A model generated the notes under the pieces. The model had not been told where the DNA came from, did no database searches, and worked only from the letters and a program-made list of their open reading frames with translations. From an uncultured Bacteroidia bacterium (GTDB lineage Bacteria; Bacteroidota; Bacteroidia; J057; CALLMJ01), in NCBI GenBank assembly GCA_938005475.1, contig CALLNY010000099.1:1-38571 (forward strand): DNA of 38,571 nt, given 5' to 3'. Made by a program: the position numbers and the translations under genes. Of this stretch, positions 15,727 through 26,639 are shown piece after piece. Numbering within the stretch: the stretch's first letter is position 1; every line of letters starts with the position of its first letter.

Positions 15727-17124
15727 ATGATTGCATTATTTAATTTGATTAAGTCGCTATCCAAAGAAGAAAAAAGGCTATATACTACCTATGGCAGTCC
15801 AACTCGTTTCAAAAATATCTATCAAAATTATTTAAAAGCAGAAGCATTTTCTAAAGCTTTAGATGCCGAGATTTATTCAAACTTTTATTCTGATACTACG
15901 AAAGCCTACTACTCTATGCAAAAAAAAGAACTTTACGAAGATATTCTAGCAGTTCTACTAGAACATTCAAACCCTCAAAATCCTTTTTACAATTACTACA
16001 AAGCTATCGCTAAAATAGGAATTCTACTAGAAAGAAATTTACCAGATGATGCAAAAGAATATGCCCAAACTTTAAAATTAAACCCTGAAAAATTTTCTAG
16101 CGCCCACATCAATTTATACAACGAACTTCTTTTTTCTGCGTTTGAAGCTTCTCAGAACGCTTCTTTTCTTGATTTTATTCAATTTCTTGAGTCTACGCCT
16201 AGTTCATGGGATTATCAAAGAACAATATTATTGAAAATAAAATTACTTAATATCAATTTAGATGGTTTAGATATTGAAAAAATTCAGAACTTTGCATCGC
16301 AAGTTTATCAAGAAATAAAAAATATCCCTGAACCTAATTATTCATTAAAAATGGCTAGTATTCAAGCATTAAACCTTAAACAAGATTTTTTAAGTGCTCA
16401 TAAAGAGCTCACTAACATTTATATGAGCCATTACAAAGATATTTTAGACCAAAAAGAAGCATTAGATTGTTTGACTATGCTCATGAATTCTTGCTTAAAA
16501 AATGGTGATTTTCTATTGCTTAATTCCATCATTTATAAAACACAATCTAAAATAAATACCATCCCGGAAAACCTTAAATTAAATTTCTTGTTACCTTACT
16601 ACGAAAATACTTCATTATTTCATTTTTATGAAAATGACCTTCCAGCCGCTTTAAAAGAAATCCAGTTCGTTATTGATAATTCTCCTGTAACAGAACTTAT
16701 AGAAAAAGCCATTTGTTACAAAATGGCTATGCTAGTCGCTGGTGATTTACAATACCAACTCACTAACGAATTAAATGAATATGCTACCAAGTATCCCTTT
16801 ATTATCCAAAATCCTTATATCATCATTTGCGATATCCTCGCCTCTATCAATAACCAAATAAATAAAAATGAACTTATTACTAAAATAGAAAATTTAATCC
16901 AAATAGCAAAGAAAAACAATCAAAAAAATATATTAACGATTGCAAAAATGCTATCAGAATTTATCTATAAAAGGAAATTCACTATCGAAGAAAATATCAG
17001 AGTTTTTCCACCTGAATGGGAGCCCATTTTAGCAGTAAATCTATGGATAAAAGCAAAAATAGAAAGAATCTTCTACTACAACTTAATTACAGAAGAATGG
17101 CTTAAAAGAAGAAAAGTTTTTTAA
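15727..17124 (+). CDS. All-helical TPR-like protein of unknown function
   Basis: 465 aa, no signal peptide, no membrane segment, almost entirely predicted alpha-helix. The N-terminus (IALFNLIKSLSKEEKRLYTTYG) resembles the opening of long helical Bacteroidota proteins of unknown role that begin 'LIKSLSKEEKR'; I know no characterised member. The rest looks like degenerate helical-hairpin repeats (PDDAKEYAQTL, SAHINLYNELLFSAFEAS, EKAICYKMAMLVAGDL). It is followed after 1 nt by pepA, so the two are co-transcribed and probably co-translated. A cytoplasmic scaffold or regulator is possible; nothing in the sequence gives a direct function. Confidence 0.7.
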   Translation: MIALFNLIKSLSKEEKRLYTTYGSPTRFKNIYQNYLKAEAFSKALDAEIYSNFYSDTTKAYYSMQKKELYEDILAVLLEHSNPQNPFYNYYKAIAKIGILLERNLPDDAKEYAQTLKLNPEKFSSAHINLYNELLFSAFEASQNASFLDFIQFLESTPSSWDYQRTILLKIKLLNINLDGLDIEKIQNFASQVYQEIKNIPEPNYSLKMASIQALNLKQDFLSAHKELTNIYMSHYKDILDQKEALDCLTMLMNSCLKNGDFLLLNSIIYKTQSKINTIPENLKLNFLLPYYENTSLFHFYENDLPAALKEIQFVIDNSPVTELIEKAICYKMAMLVAGDLQYQLTNELNEYATKYPFIIQNPYIIICDILASINNQINKNELITKIENLIQIAKKNNQKNILTIAKMLSEFIYKRKFTIEENIRVFPPEWEPILAVNLWIKAKIERIFYYNLITEEWLKRRKVF

Positions 17125-17125
17125 T

Positions 17126-18595
17126 ATGAATCATATCAAAATACAGATTATCAGTCAATTACCTGAAAAAATTGAAAATAGTTTAATCGCGGTTGGGGTT
17201 ACCTCAGATAATATTGAAATGCTTAAAAATCAAATAAGCATTTTTCCCAATCATCCGGAGCTAATCACAAAAGAAAAATCCCTTTCCATTCAACCTAATG
17301 AAAATTATGCATGGATTTTTCAAGGGTACCATCTATTTAATGACCTAGAACCCGAAAAATTTAGAGGACATATCCATCAATGGGTTAACCAACTAAATAA
17401 AAATAGCTTTCAAAATTTATACATTTTATTTCCAGGTATTGAACAACATCCTAAAAGTCAATTACTTATTCGTGCTATGGGCGAAGTTCCTATCCTTTCA
17501 AACTACCAATACCTCAAACTCAAAACTCAAAAAGAGATTAATTCCTTACAAAATGTATTCGTAATTACAGAGAACCCCCATCATTTACGAGAACTTCAAA
17601 TAGCCCAAAATGTAGCGAATGCTACTTGCTTGGCAAGAGATTTCGTAAATGACCCCCCTAATCTTTTAGATGCTGTAATCCTATCTCAGAAAGCCGTAGA
17701 ACTCGGAAAACAATTCGGTTTTAGAGTAGAAGTTTTTGAAAAAACGAGAATAGAAAACTTAAAAATGGGAGGTCTACTCAATGTGAATCGTGGTTCCAAA
17801 GTACCTCCAACTTTCACCATTTTAGAATGGAAACCGCAACACTCTAAAAACGATAAACCAATTGTTTTAGTAGGCAAAGGAGTTACTTTTGATACAGGAG
17901 GATTGAGTTTGAAACCTTTTGATGCTATGTCTACGATGAAATGTGATATGTCAGGAGCGGCGGCTGTGTTAGCTACATTTTGTGCTATTGCAACCAATCA
18001 TTTGCCTTATCATGTCATTGGATTAATCCCTGCTACCGACAACCGCCCCGGTGAAGATGCTTACACCCCTAATGACGTCATTACTATGTATGATGGTACT
18101 ACCGTAGAAGTCCTAAATACCGATGCCGAAGGTAGATTGATTTTAGCCGATGCATTAGCTTTTGCTAATCAGTATGAGCCGGAGCTTATTATAGATCTAG
18201 CTACCTTGACTGGTGCCGCAGTGGTAGCAGTAGGTGATTCTACCATTGCTATGATGTCCACAGCTAATCCCGACGTAACTCACCAAATCATACAAGCAGG
18301 CTTTGATGTTCATGAACGTATGGTTCAATTCCCTCTTTGGGATGAATATAAAGAGTTGATTAAGTCCGATATCGCTGATATCAAAAATATCGGACCAAGA
18401 AATGCAGGAGCCATTACAGCCGCTAAATTCTTACAACATTTCGTAAAATATCCCTGGATACATTTAGATATCGCAGGACCCGCTTTCTTGAGTAATCCCG
18501 ATTCTTACAGAGGCAAAAATGGTACAGGTGTAGGCGTAAGATTATTGTATAAGTTTTTAGAAACTTATGAGCACTGGAGCCAACCCAAAGATTAA
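17126..18595 (+). CDS. pepA: Leucyl aminopeptidase (M17 family)
   Basis: 489 aa. Cytosolic two-metal aminopeptidase removing N-terminal residues in peptide turnover. The C-terminal catalytic domain has VGKGVTFDTGG (249-259: K251, D256), K263, the metal aspartate D274 in MKCDMSG, and the family signature NTDAEGRL (331-338: D333, E335, R337). The N-terminal macro-like domain (1-165) is present but divergent. It directly follows the helical protein and overlaps pdxA by 29 nt. Metal ligands and the catalytic Lys/Arg are complete. Confidence 0.95.
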   Translation: MNHIKIQIISQLPEKIENSLIAVGVTSDNIEMLKNQISIFPNHPELITKEKSLSIQPNENYAWIFQGYHLFNDLEPEKFRGHIHQWVNQLNKNSFQNLYILFPGIEQHPKSQLLIRAMGEVPILSNYQYLKLKTQKEINSLQNVFVITENPHHLRELQIAQNVANATCLARDFVNDPPNLLDAVILSQKAVELGKQFGFRVEVFEKTRIENLKMGGLLNVNRGSKVPPTFTILEWKPQHSKNDKPIVLVGKGVTFDTGGLSLKPFDAMSTMKCDMSGAAAVLATFCAIATNHLPYHVIGLIPATDNRPGEDAYTPNDVITMYDGTTVEVLNTDAEGRLILADALAFANQYEPELIIDLATLTGAAVVAVGDSTIAMMSTANPDVTHQIIQAGFDVHERMVQFPLWDEYKELIKSDIADIKNIGPRNAGAITAAKFLQHFVKYPWIHLDIAGPAFLSNPDSYRGKNGTGVGVRLLYKFLETYEHWSQPKD

Positions 18596-19664
18596 AGTCG
18601 GTATTACTATGGGAGATGTCAATGGCATCGGTCCCGAACTCATACTCAAAACCTTCGAAGAACCTGCTATTACAAATTTATTTACGCCTGTAATTTTTGG
18701 ATCTGGTAAAGCACTATACTTCTACAAGCAACAATTAGGTTATTCAAAATTTAACTATAAAGGGATACAAGACGCCTCCCAAGTTCAAGAAAGCCGCGTT
18801 TATTTTGTAGAATGTTCTCACAAATTAGATAAAGTTAAAATAGGAACTCCAACCGAAGAAAGTGGTTTAGCCGCCTATCTCGCTCTCAAAAAAGCTACCC
18901 ACCAACTGCTTGAAGAAAAAATTGATGTCCTTGTTACCCTTCCTATACACAAAAAAAATATCCAAAATCCTGAATTTCAATTCCCAGGTCATACTGAATA
19001 CTTTGCAAGTCTATTCCAACAACAACAGTACCTTATGTTTATGGTTCATGAGGATTTGCCTTTAAGAGTAGCTGTCGTTACGGGGCATATCCCTATTACG
19101 AAGGTCTCTTCATCTTTATCTATTGAAAAAATTTACGAAAAAATTCAAATCATGGATTTGTCTTTAAAAATTGATTTCAGTATAGAAAGACCCAAAATAG
19201 CAGTTTTAGGCTTAAATCCACATGCTGGAGACGAAGGTCTTCTTGGAAATGAAGAACAACAAATTATTCAGCCCGCTATCCAAAAAGCAATAGATAACCA
19301 AATTATCGCTATAGGACCTTACTCTGCCGACGGCTTCTTTGCTAAAGGTATGTGGAAAAAATTTGATGCCGTACTTGCTATGTATCATGACCAAGGACTT
19401 ATACCCTTTAAAACTCTATCCCAAGGAGACGGTGTAAACTTTACTACAGGTCTTCCTATCATCCGAACTTCCCCTGACCATGGACCCGCCTTTGATATCG
19501 CCGGAAAAAATATCGCAGACCCCACCAGCTTTAAAAACGCTATCTATCTTGCAATTGATGTCTTCAGAAGAAGAACCGAAAATATCAACCTAATTCAAAA
19601 TAAACTTCAAACAGTCGTACCTAATGAAACTCAACTAGATGACGAAAAAATTGCTTTAGAATAA
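18567..19664 (+). CDS. pdxA: 4-hydroxythreonine-4-phosphate dehydrogenase
   Basis: Oxidises 4-phosphohydroxy-L-threonine in the DXP-dependent route to pyridoxal phosphate. 365 aa, slightly longer than E. coli PdxA. Motifs: GITMGDVNGIGPELI at the N-terminus, LPIHKKNI, PGHTEYFA with a metal His, VVTGHIP, LGLNPHAGDEG, YHDQGLIPFK with a second His, and TSPDHGPAFDIAGK with the third His. The ATG at 18567 lies inside pepA (29-nt overlap), but the next ATG (18609) would remove part of the first strand, so the overlap looks real. It sits far from yggS in the window, though both touch B6 metabolism. Confidence 0.95.
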   Translation: MSTGANPKIKVGITMGDVNGIGPELILKTFEEPAITNLFTPVIFGSGKALYFYKQQLGYSKFNYKGIQDASQVQESRVYFVECSHKLDKVKIGTPTEESGLAAYLALKKATHQLLEEKIDVLVTLPIHKKNIQNPEFQFPGHTEYFASLFQQQQYLMFMVHEDLPLRVAVVTGHIPITKVSSSLSIEKIYEKIQIMDLSLKIDFSIERPKIAVLGLNPHAGDEGLLGNEEQQIIQPAIQKAIDNQIIAIGPYSADGFFAKGMWKKFDAVLAMYHDQGLIPFKTLSQGDGVNFTTGLPIIRTSPDHGPAFDIAGKNIADPTSFKNAIYLAIDVFRRRTENINLIQNKLQTVVPNETQLDDEKIALE

Positions 19665-19668
19665 ATTT

Positions 19669-20859
19669 ATGGATATCTTACGTTTCATACAAAATAAATC
19701 GGAAGAAATCTTTCATAAAGTAGTGGAATATAGAAGGCATTTACATCAAAATCCTGAATTAGCTTTTGAGGAACATCAAACATCCGAATTCATTCAAAAA
19801 AAATTAGCTGAATTAGGTATCCCATTTCAAAAAGGCTTAGCTAAAACAGGTGTTGTAGCGTTGATTGAAGGAAAATCTCCCGGTAAAACTATTGCCTTAC
19901 GTGCGGATATGGACGCTCTACCTATCTGCGAAGCCAATACTTTTGATTTTAAATCTAAAAATAAAGGGAAAATGCATGCTTGCGGGCATGACGCCCATAC
20001 TGCTTCTTTACTCGGAACAGCCGAAATCCTGAACGAAATTAAAGAACACTTTCACGGAACAATCAAACTTATTTTTCAACCCTCAGAAGAAAAAATACCC
20101 GGTGGTGCTTCAGTTATGATTCAAGAAGGTGTACTACAAAATCCCCAAGTAACGCAAATCTTCGGACAACATGTCTCTCCAAATATCCCCACCGGAAAAA
20201 TTGGTATTCGTTCAGGAATGTATATGGCTTCTGCTGATGAAATCTATTTAACCATTCACGGAAAAGGAGGGCACGGCGCTCAACCCCATACTACAATTGA
20301 CCCCATGGCCATTACCGCTCAATTGATTACTACGCTTCAACAAGTTGTTAGTAGAAAAGCAGACCCCCGTATTCCTTCCGTCCTTACTTTTGGTAAATGT
20401 ATCGCTAACGGCTCAACTAATATTATCCCCGAAAATGTTTACTTGGAAGGTACTTTTAGAACTTTCAACGAAAAATGGCGAAACGAAGCCCACCATTGGA
20501 TATCCCAAATTACACATCAGTTATGCCAAGCCTTTGGTGCAAAAGCCGAACTTCATATTGTTAGCGGCTATCCCGTATTGTATAATGATGAAGCCCTAAC
20601 CCAAGCTACCAAAAAATTCATTATAGATTATGTCGGTGAGAACCATGTTATTGATTTAGATTTATGGACCGCCGCTGAAGACTTCGCCTATTATACCCAC
20701 CAAATACCCGGTTGTTTCTACCGTCTCGGAACAGGTAATGAATCTAAAAATACTTGTCACGGCTTACATACCCCACAATTCAACATAGATGAAGATGCAC
20801 TCAAAATCTCTACAGGTTTAATGGCTTGGATCGCTTTTAATCATCTGAAAATAAATTGA
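19669..20859 (+). CDS. M20 family amidohydrolase (N-acyl-amino-acid/hippurate hydrolase type)
   Basis: 396 aa, the usual size of M20D amidohydrolases, which hydrolyse N-acyl amino acids or related amides with a two-metal centre. The sequence shows RRHLHQNPELAFEEHQTSEFI, RADMDALPI, the metal motif MHACGHDAHTA, QPSEEKIPGGA with the catalytic Glu, the dimerisation-domain start GKGGHGAQPH, and a late GCFYRLGTG with CHGLHTPQFN. No signal peptide; cytosolic. It starts 4 nt after pdxA and ends the pepA-pdxA run. The exact substrate cannot be told from sequence. Confidence 0.92.
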   Translation: MDILRFIQNKSEEIFHKVVEYRRHLHQNPELAFEEHQTSEFIQKKLAELGIPFQKGLAKTGVVALIEGKSPGKTIALRADMDALPICEANTFDFKSKNKGKMHACGHDAHTASLLGTAEILNEIKEHFHGTIKLIFQPSEEKIPGGASVMIQEGVLQNPQVTQIFGQHVSPNIPTGKIGIRSGMYMASADEIYLTIHGKGGHGAQPHTTIDPMAITAQLITTLQQVVSRKADPRIPSVLTFGKCIANGSTNIIPENVYLEGTFRTFNEKWRNEAHHWISQITHQLCQAFGAKAELHIVSGYPVLYNDEALTQATKKFIIDYVGENHVIDLDLWTAAEDFAYYTHQIPGCFYRLGTGNESKNTCHGLHTPQFNIDEDALKISTGLMAWIAFNHLKIN

Positions 20860-21011
20860 TTTTCTATAAATAGCACAAAATGTAACCTATCAATCCATGC
20901 CATTAAGCGCTCATCATGAAGAAATTTTTGCTTACTATGGAGATGCTTATTGAGTATTTATCTCTTCGTTTATTTATAAATTATGCACGAGAATTATTTT
21001 TTACAACCAAA

Positions 21012-21033
21012 ATAATGCGTATCTTTGCATTAT
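21012..21033 (+). promoter_or_regulatory. gyrB promoter with overlapping inverted repeat
   Basis: TATCTTTG at 21020-21027 matches TAnnTTTG, with a TTTT at 20997-21000 exactly 19 nt upstream as a weak -33. The box is enclosed by a perfect 7-bp inverted repeat ataatgc/gcattat (21012-21018 and 21027-21033). It lies 29 nt before the gyrB ATG. The repeat could be an operator or supercoiling-sensitive structure; that part is inference. Confidence 0.5.
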
Positions 21034-21041
21034 AAATTTAA

Positions 21042-23009
<1,968 letters not shown>

Positions 23010-23038
23010 ATTGTTACTCCTCTCATAAAAAAAAATAC

Positions 23039-23046
23039 TATTTTTG
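23039..23046 (+). promoter_or_regulatory. -7 box for ppa
   Basis: TATTTTTG (TAnnTTTG) 17 nt ahead of ATG 23064, in the short gap after gyrB. No -33 at the expected place. Confidence 0.45.
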
Positions 23047-23063
23047 CAAAAAATATAATCATA

Positions 23064-23600
23064 ATGAATCTGTGGCATGAATTAACACCAGGGCAAAATG
23101 CACCTTCTATTGTGGATGCAATAATTGAAATTCCCAAACGCTCTCGTGTTAAATATGAAATTTGTAAAAAAACGGGATTACTAAAACTGGATAGAATTTT
23201 ATATCCAAGTGCTCATTATCCTACAAATTATGGATTTATCCCTCAAACTTTTTGTGGGGACGGAGACCCCCTAGATATTCTTATTCTCTCTGATGACCCC
23301 TTCGAACCCCGTTGTATGGTTAGTGCTAAAGTAATTGGTGTCATAAATATGATTGACCAAGGAGATCCTGACGACAAAATTTTAGCCGTTGCTGAAAAAG
23401 ATATTACACACGCTCACATCAATGATATCTCTGACTTGCCCCCTCATAGCCTTAAAGAAATCCAAAATTTCTTTGAAACTTATAAACTCCTAGAAAATAA
23501 AAAAGTAGAGATTAAAGGTATTTACAATAAACAAAAAGCACTCCAAGTAATTGAAGAAAGTATTAAACTTTATGACACTACTTTCAGAGTAAAAGGCTAA
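23064..23600 (+). CDS. ppa: Inorganic pyrophosphatase (family I)
   Basis: 178 aa cytosolic enzyme splitting PPi to two phosphates, pulling biosynthetic reactions forward. Motifs: IEIPKRSRVKYE with the substrate-binding Lys/Arg, RILYPSAHYPTNYGFIPQTFCGDGDPLDILIL, which contains the DGDPLD metal-binding signature, and VINMIDQGDPDDKILAV with further metal aspartates. Full length for bacterial family I. Encoded 54 nt after gyrB. Confidence 0.97.
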   Translation: MNLWHELTPGQNAPSIVDAIIEIPKRSRVKYEICKKTGLLKLDRILYPSAHYPTNYGFIPQTFCGDGDPLDILILSDDPFEPRCMVSAKVIGVINMIDQGDPDDKILAVAEKDITHAHINDISDLPPHSLKEIQNFFETYKLLENKKVEIKGIYNKQKALQVIEESIKLYDTTFRVKG

Positions 23601-23770
23601 ATCTGTTTGTTTCCAGCAATTTCAAATGTTTTTTTAAATTCAGAACAAAACACTACCAGAAAATAAAGTATTATAAAAATGTGTAGGAGATGGTCGTTAT
23701 TGCGAACAAACTAAACTTTTCATAGGGTTAGATTATCTCAGTTGGAATGGAAAAGCATATTAAACTAAAA

Positions 23771-25297
23771 TCACTCCCATTCAATAGTTGCGGGAGGTTT
23801 AGAAGAAATATCGTATACTACACGGTTTATACCTTTAACTTGGTTAATGATTTGGTTAGAAATACGGGCTAAGATATCGTAAGGGATAGGCACCCAGTCA
23901 GCGGTCATACCATCGGAGCTTGTAACGGCTCGTAATGCTACGACTTTCTCATAAGTCCTTTCATCTCCCATAACGCCGACGCTATGGGCATCTAATAAAA
24001 CTGCTCCTGCCTGCCAAATTTTATCGTACCAGCCCGTCTGTTTTAGTATATCAATAAAAATGGAGTCCGCTTCTTGAAGTAATTTAACCTTTTCTTCAGT
24101 GATATCTCCTAAAATGCGAATAGCTAAACCTGGACCTGGAAAAGGATGTCTATTCAGAATATTTGTAGGTAAACCTAATGCTTTTCCAATTTTACGTACT
24201 TCATCTTTGAATAACATACGTAAAGGTTCTACTACTTTCAGATGCATCTTTTCTGGTAAGCCTCCAACATTATGATGGGATTTAATCGTTACTGAAGGTC
24301 CTTTTACACTTACACTTTCTATGACATCAGGGTAGATAGTTCCCTGCGCTAGCCATTTTACTTCCTGAATTTTATGGGCTTCAGCCTCAAATACTTCAAT
24401 AAAAACCCTACCAATAATTTTTCTTTTTTGTTCAGGATCATGGATTCCCTTTAATTCATGGTAGAACCGGTGTTGTGCTTTTACACCGATAACATTTAAG
24501 CCTAACTGTTGATAAGAACTTAAAACTTCTTCAAATTCATTCTTACGAAGTAAACCATTATCAATAAAAATGCAATATAAATTTTTACCAATAGCTTTAT
24601 TGAGTAGTAAAGCACTTACACTGGAATCCACTCCCCCAGATAAACCTAAAACTACCTTATCATTATTCAGTTGGTTTTGGAGTTGTTGTACAGTAGATTG
24701 AATAAAAGAAGTGGGAGTCCAAAGTGGTTGAATATGACATATTGCAAATAAAAAATTGCGAATAATCGTTTCTCCTTCCAACGAATGAGTTACTTCGGGA
24801 TGGAATTGAATACCATAAATAGGTTCATTTTGTATTTGATAAGCCGCATTTTGAATATTATCCGTTGAACCAATACAAATCGCATTTGGCGGAAGTTGAA
24901 TAATAGTGTCTCCATGAGACATCCACACTTGTGAATGACCAGAAAGATTTTTTAAAAGTAAGTTATCTTTTTGTATAGGAATCAAATTTGCACGCCCATA
25001 CTCTCTTGTTTGAGATGCTTGAACTTCTCCTCCTAGATGTTTGGCTATCCATTGAGCACCATAACAAATCCCCAGAATTGGGCATCTACCTCTGAACTTT
25101 TCTAAATCAAAATGGGGTGCACTATCCTCATTCACCGAGCATGGACTGCCTGAAAGTATTATACCTTTTATATCCGGGGTCCAATCCGGAGCATGATAAT
25201 AAGCATAAATCTCACAAAACACATTTTGCTCTCTCACTCTACGAGCGATCAGTTGCGTGTACTGTGAACCAAAATCTAATATAACAATCTTTTCCAA
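23771..25297 (-). CDS. guaA: GMP synthase (glutamine-hydrolysing), probable TTG start
   Basis: Converts XMP to GMP using glutamine and ATP. The class I glutamine amidotransferase domain has [15 protein letters not shown], the catalytic Cys in GICYGAQ, and His/Glu in [13 protein letters not shown]. The ATP pyrophosphatase domain has the P-loop GLSGGVDSS, and the C-terminal dimerisation domain ends [11 protein letters not shown]. There is no in-frame ATG near the N-terminus. A TTG at 25297 gives (M)[13 protein letters not shown], the normal family start (508 aa). The frame continues up to another TTG at 25345, but that extension crosses the promoter box at 25312-25319. It is divergent from the sigma-factor gene. 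Confidence 0.95.
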   Translation of the reverse strand: MEKIVILDFGSQYTQLIARRVREQNVFCEIYAYYHAPDWTPDIKGIILSGSPCSVNEDSAPHFDLEKFRGRCPILGICYGAQWIAKHLGGEVQASQTREYGRANLIPIQKDNLLLKNLSGHSQVWMSHGDTIIQLPPNAICIGSTDNIQNAAYQIQNEPIYGIQFHPEVTHSLEGETIIRNFLFAICHIQPLWTPTSFIQSTVQQLQNQLNNDKVVLGLSGGVDSSVSALLLNKAIGKNLYCIFIDNGLLRKNEFEEVLSSYQQLGLNVIGVKAQHRFYHELKGIHDPEQKRKIIGRVFIEVFEAEAHKIQEVKWLAQGTIYPDVIESVSVKGPSVTIKSHHNVGGLPEKMHLKVVEPLRMLFKDEVRKIGKALGLPTNILNRHPFPGPGLAIRILGDITEEKVKLLQEADSIFIDILKQTGWYDKIWQAGAVLLDAHSVGVMGDERTYEKVVALRAVTSSDGMTADWVPIPYDILARISNQIINQVKGINRVVYDISSKPPATIEWE

Positions 25298-25311
25298 AAT
25301 TAAAATTCGAA

Positions 25312-25319
25312 CAAAATTA
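25312..25319 (-). promoter_or_regulatory. -7 box for guaA
   Basis: The minus strand reads TAATTTTG (TAnnTTTG), 14 nt before the TTG start at 25297. Its position inside the longer frame argues for initiation at 25297. Confidence 0.5.
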
Positions 25320-25368
25320 TAAATAAACCTCTTATCTAAAATCAAATTTTCTAAAACAAAATTATCGT

Positions 25369-25376
25369 TATCTTTG
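25369..25376 (+). promoter_or_regulatory. -7 box for the sigma-factor operon
   Basis: TATCTTTG (TAnnTTTG) 11 nt before ATG 25388, with a TTTT near 25347-25350 as a weak -33. It implies a leader of a few bases only. Confidence 0.5.
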
Positions 25377-25387
25377 CACTAATAATT

Positions 25388-26236
25388 ATGGGACTTTTCT
25401 TCTCCAAAAAAGACTCAAAATCCATTATCAACCTTATCAAAGAGGGAGATGTAAAAGTTATTTCTCAAATTTATCAGGATTATTACCCTGAAGTTTACCA
25501 ATTTATTAACGATGAAAAACAAGCCAAAGATTTATTGAAAAAAGCAATTTTAGTTTTGAGAAGTTTGGTTTTAAGTAATCGTGTAAAAGAAAATTTTGAT
25601 ATTCAAAAGTTTTTAGTTAATTGGTGTAGAAAACAATTTGAAGAGTACCAATCTAATAAAGATTTAGAAGAAAAAATTTACAACAGTTTGAAAAATAATG
25701 ATGGTTGGGCTTTCTATTATATCAATATGACTTATCTCCCTTCTGTTGTTCAGTATGTAAAACTACATGGTGGTACCAAAGAAGATGCTGAAGACGTTGT
25801 CCAAGATGCTATTTTAGCGTTAATCAACAATGTAAATGAAGGAAAATATGAACTCCAAGAATCAACCAAAATTAAAACTTATTTTATTGGCATTTGTAAA
25901 AATATATGGAAAGAACATTTAAGAAAAAAAGCACGTTACGCCACTTTCTCCGATTTTGATTTTAAAATTGAAGAGTTTGAAGGTTATGACTTTTTATATG
26001 AACTCACTGAATGGGAATCACTTACCGAAAGACAAAAAATCGTTCTTGAAGTTTTTGATAGGGCAACAGATACCTGTAAAAAAGTATTAAGCTACTTCTA
26101 TTTTAAAAATTATTCCCATGAAGAAATCGCTGAAAAAATGGGATTCTCTAACGCTGAATCCTCAAAAACTCAAAAAAATAAATGTTTAAAAAAATTAAAA
26201 ATATCCGTTCTCAACAGATTAAACGAACTTAATTGA
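25388..26236 (+). CDS. ECF-type sigma factor with an extra, degenerate region 2 at the N-terminus
   Basis: 282 aa, about 90-100 longer than a normal ECF sigma factor. Residues about 104-185 form a standard sigma region 2 (AFYYINMTYLPSVVQYV, EDAEDVVQDAILALI, KTYFIGICKNIWKEHLRKK). Residues about 228-275 form region 4 with a helix-turn-helix (CKKVLSYFYFKNYSHEEIAEKMGF). Residues about 12-90 look like a second, decayed region 2: INLIKEGDVKVISQIYQDYYPEVYQF, then QAKDLLKKAILVL where DAEDVVQDA is expected, then FLVNWCRKQFEEY. It should direct RNA polymerase to a specific promoter set. It is followed immediately by a small membrane protein resembling an anti-sigma factor. Sigma identity firm; the role of the extra domain is unknown. 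Confidence 0.85.
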   Translation: MGLFFSKKDSKSIINLIKEGDVKVISQIYQDYYPEVYQFINDEKQAKDLLKKAILVLRSLVLSNRVKENFDIQKFLVNWCRKQFEEYQSNKDLEEKIYNSLKNNDGWAFYYINMTYLPSVVQYVKLHGGTKEDAEDVVQDAILALINNVNEGKYELQESTKIKTYFIGICKNIWKEHLRKKARYATFSDFDFKIEEFEGYDFLYELTEWESLTERQKIVLEVFDRATDTCKKVLSYFYFKNYSHEEIAEKMGFSNAESSKTQKNKCLKKLKISVLNRLNELN

Positions 26237-26241
26237 TAATT

Positions 26242-26601
26242 ATGCAACAGATTGACGATTTTGATTTAATAGATAAATATTTAAGAAATGAAATGACCCC
26301 CGAAGAAGCCAGTGCTTTTGAAAAAACACTTGCTTATAACCCAGAGCTTAAAAAGGAAGTCGAAATTCGTTATGATATTATAGTTGGAATTAGAGCTTCA
26401 GAGCAAAACCATATCCTTGAAGAACTCAATAAAATCGATAACCAAAAAAATTTAGATAACGAAATCATTTATGCTTCTAAAAAACAAACTAGTTCTAAAA
26501 CAATTAAACTAACTAAAAATAAAATAAATCAAAACCTTTGGTTATGGATGATATTGCTCCTATTCATTATAGCGTTAATCTTTTTGTTTGCAATAAATTA
26601 G
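26242..26601 (+). CDS. Small single-pass membrane protein, anti-sigma-factor-like
   Basis: 119 aa from ATG 26242 (MQQIDDFDLIDKYLRN); an in-frame TTG at 26233 overlapping the sigma stop is a less likely start. The N-terminus DLIDKYLRNEMTPEEASAFEKTLAYNPELKKEVE is the zinc-free anti-sigma-type helical domain common after Bacteroidota ECF sigma genes. A Lys-rich linker and one transmembrane helix at the C-terminus (about 98-118, LWLWMILLLFIIALIFLFAI) follow. There is almost no periplasmic part, so it cannot sense outside signals by itself. The gene lies 5 nt after the sigma gene; regulation of that sigma factor is the natural inference. Confidence 0.75.
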   Translation: MQQIDDFDLIDKYLRNEMTPEEASAFEKTLAYNPELKKEVEIRYDIIVGIRASEQNHILEELNKIDNQKNLDNEIIYASKKQTSSKTIKLTKNKINQNLWLWMILLLFIIALIFLFAIN

Positions 26602-26639
26602 GATATTTATTAATATTTTTTTAATTAATCTTTCGGTTA

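Noticed and set aside
17686-17997. Antisense ORF inside pepA
   Set aside because: Lies across the conserved metal-binding region of pepA on the opposite strand; a by-product of codon bias.
23601-23770. Possible RNA gene or attachment site between ppa and guaA
   Set aside because: No tRNA-like TpsiC arm, no strong hairpin, no repeat; I see nothing to support.
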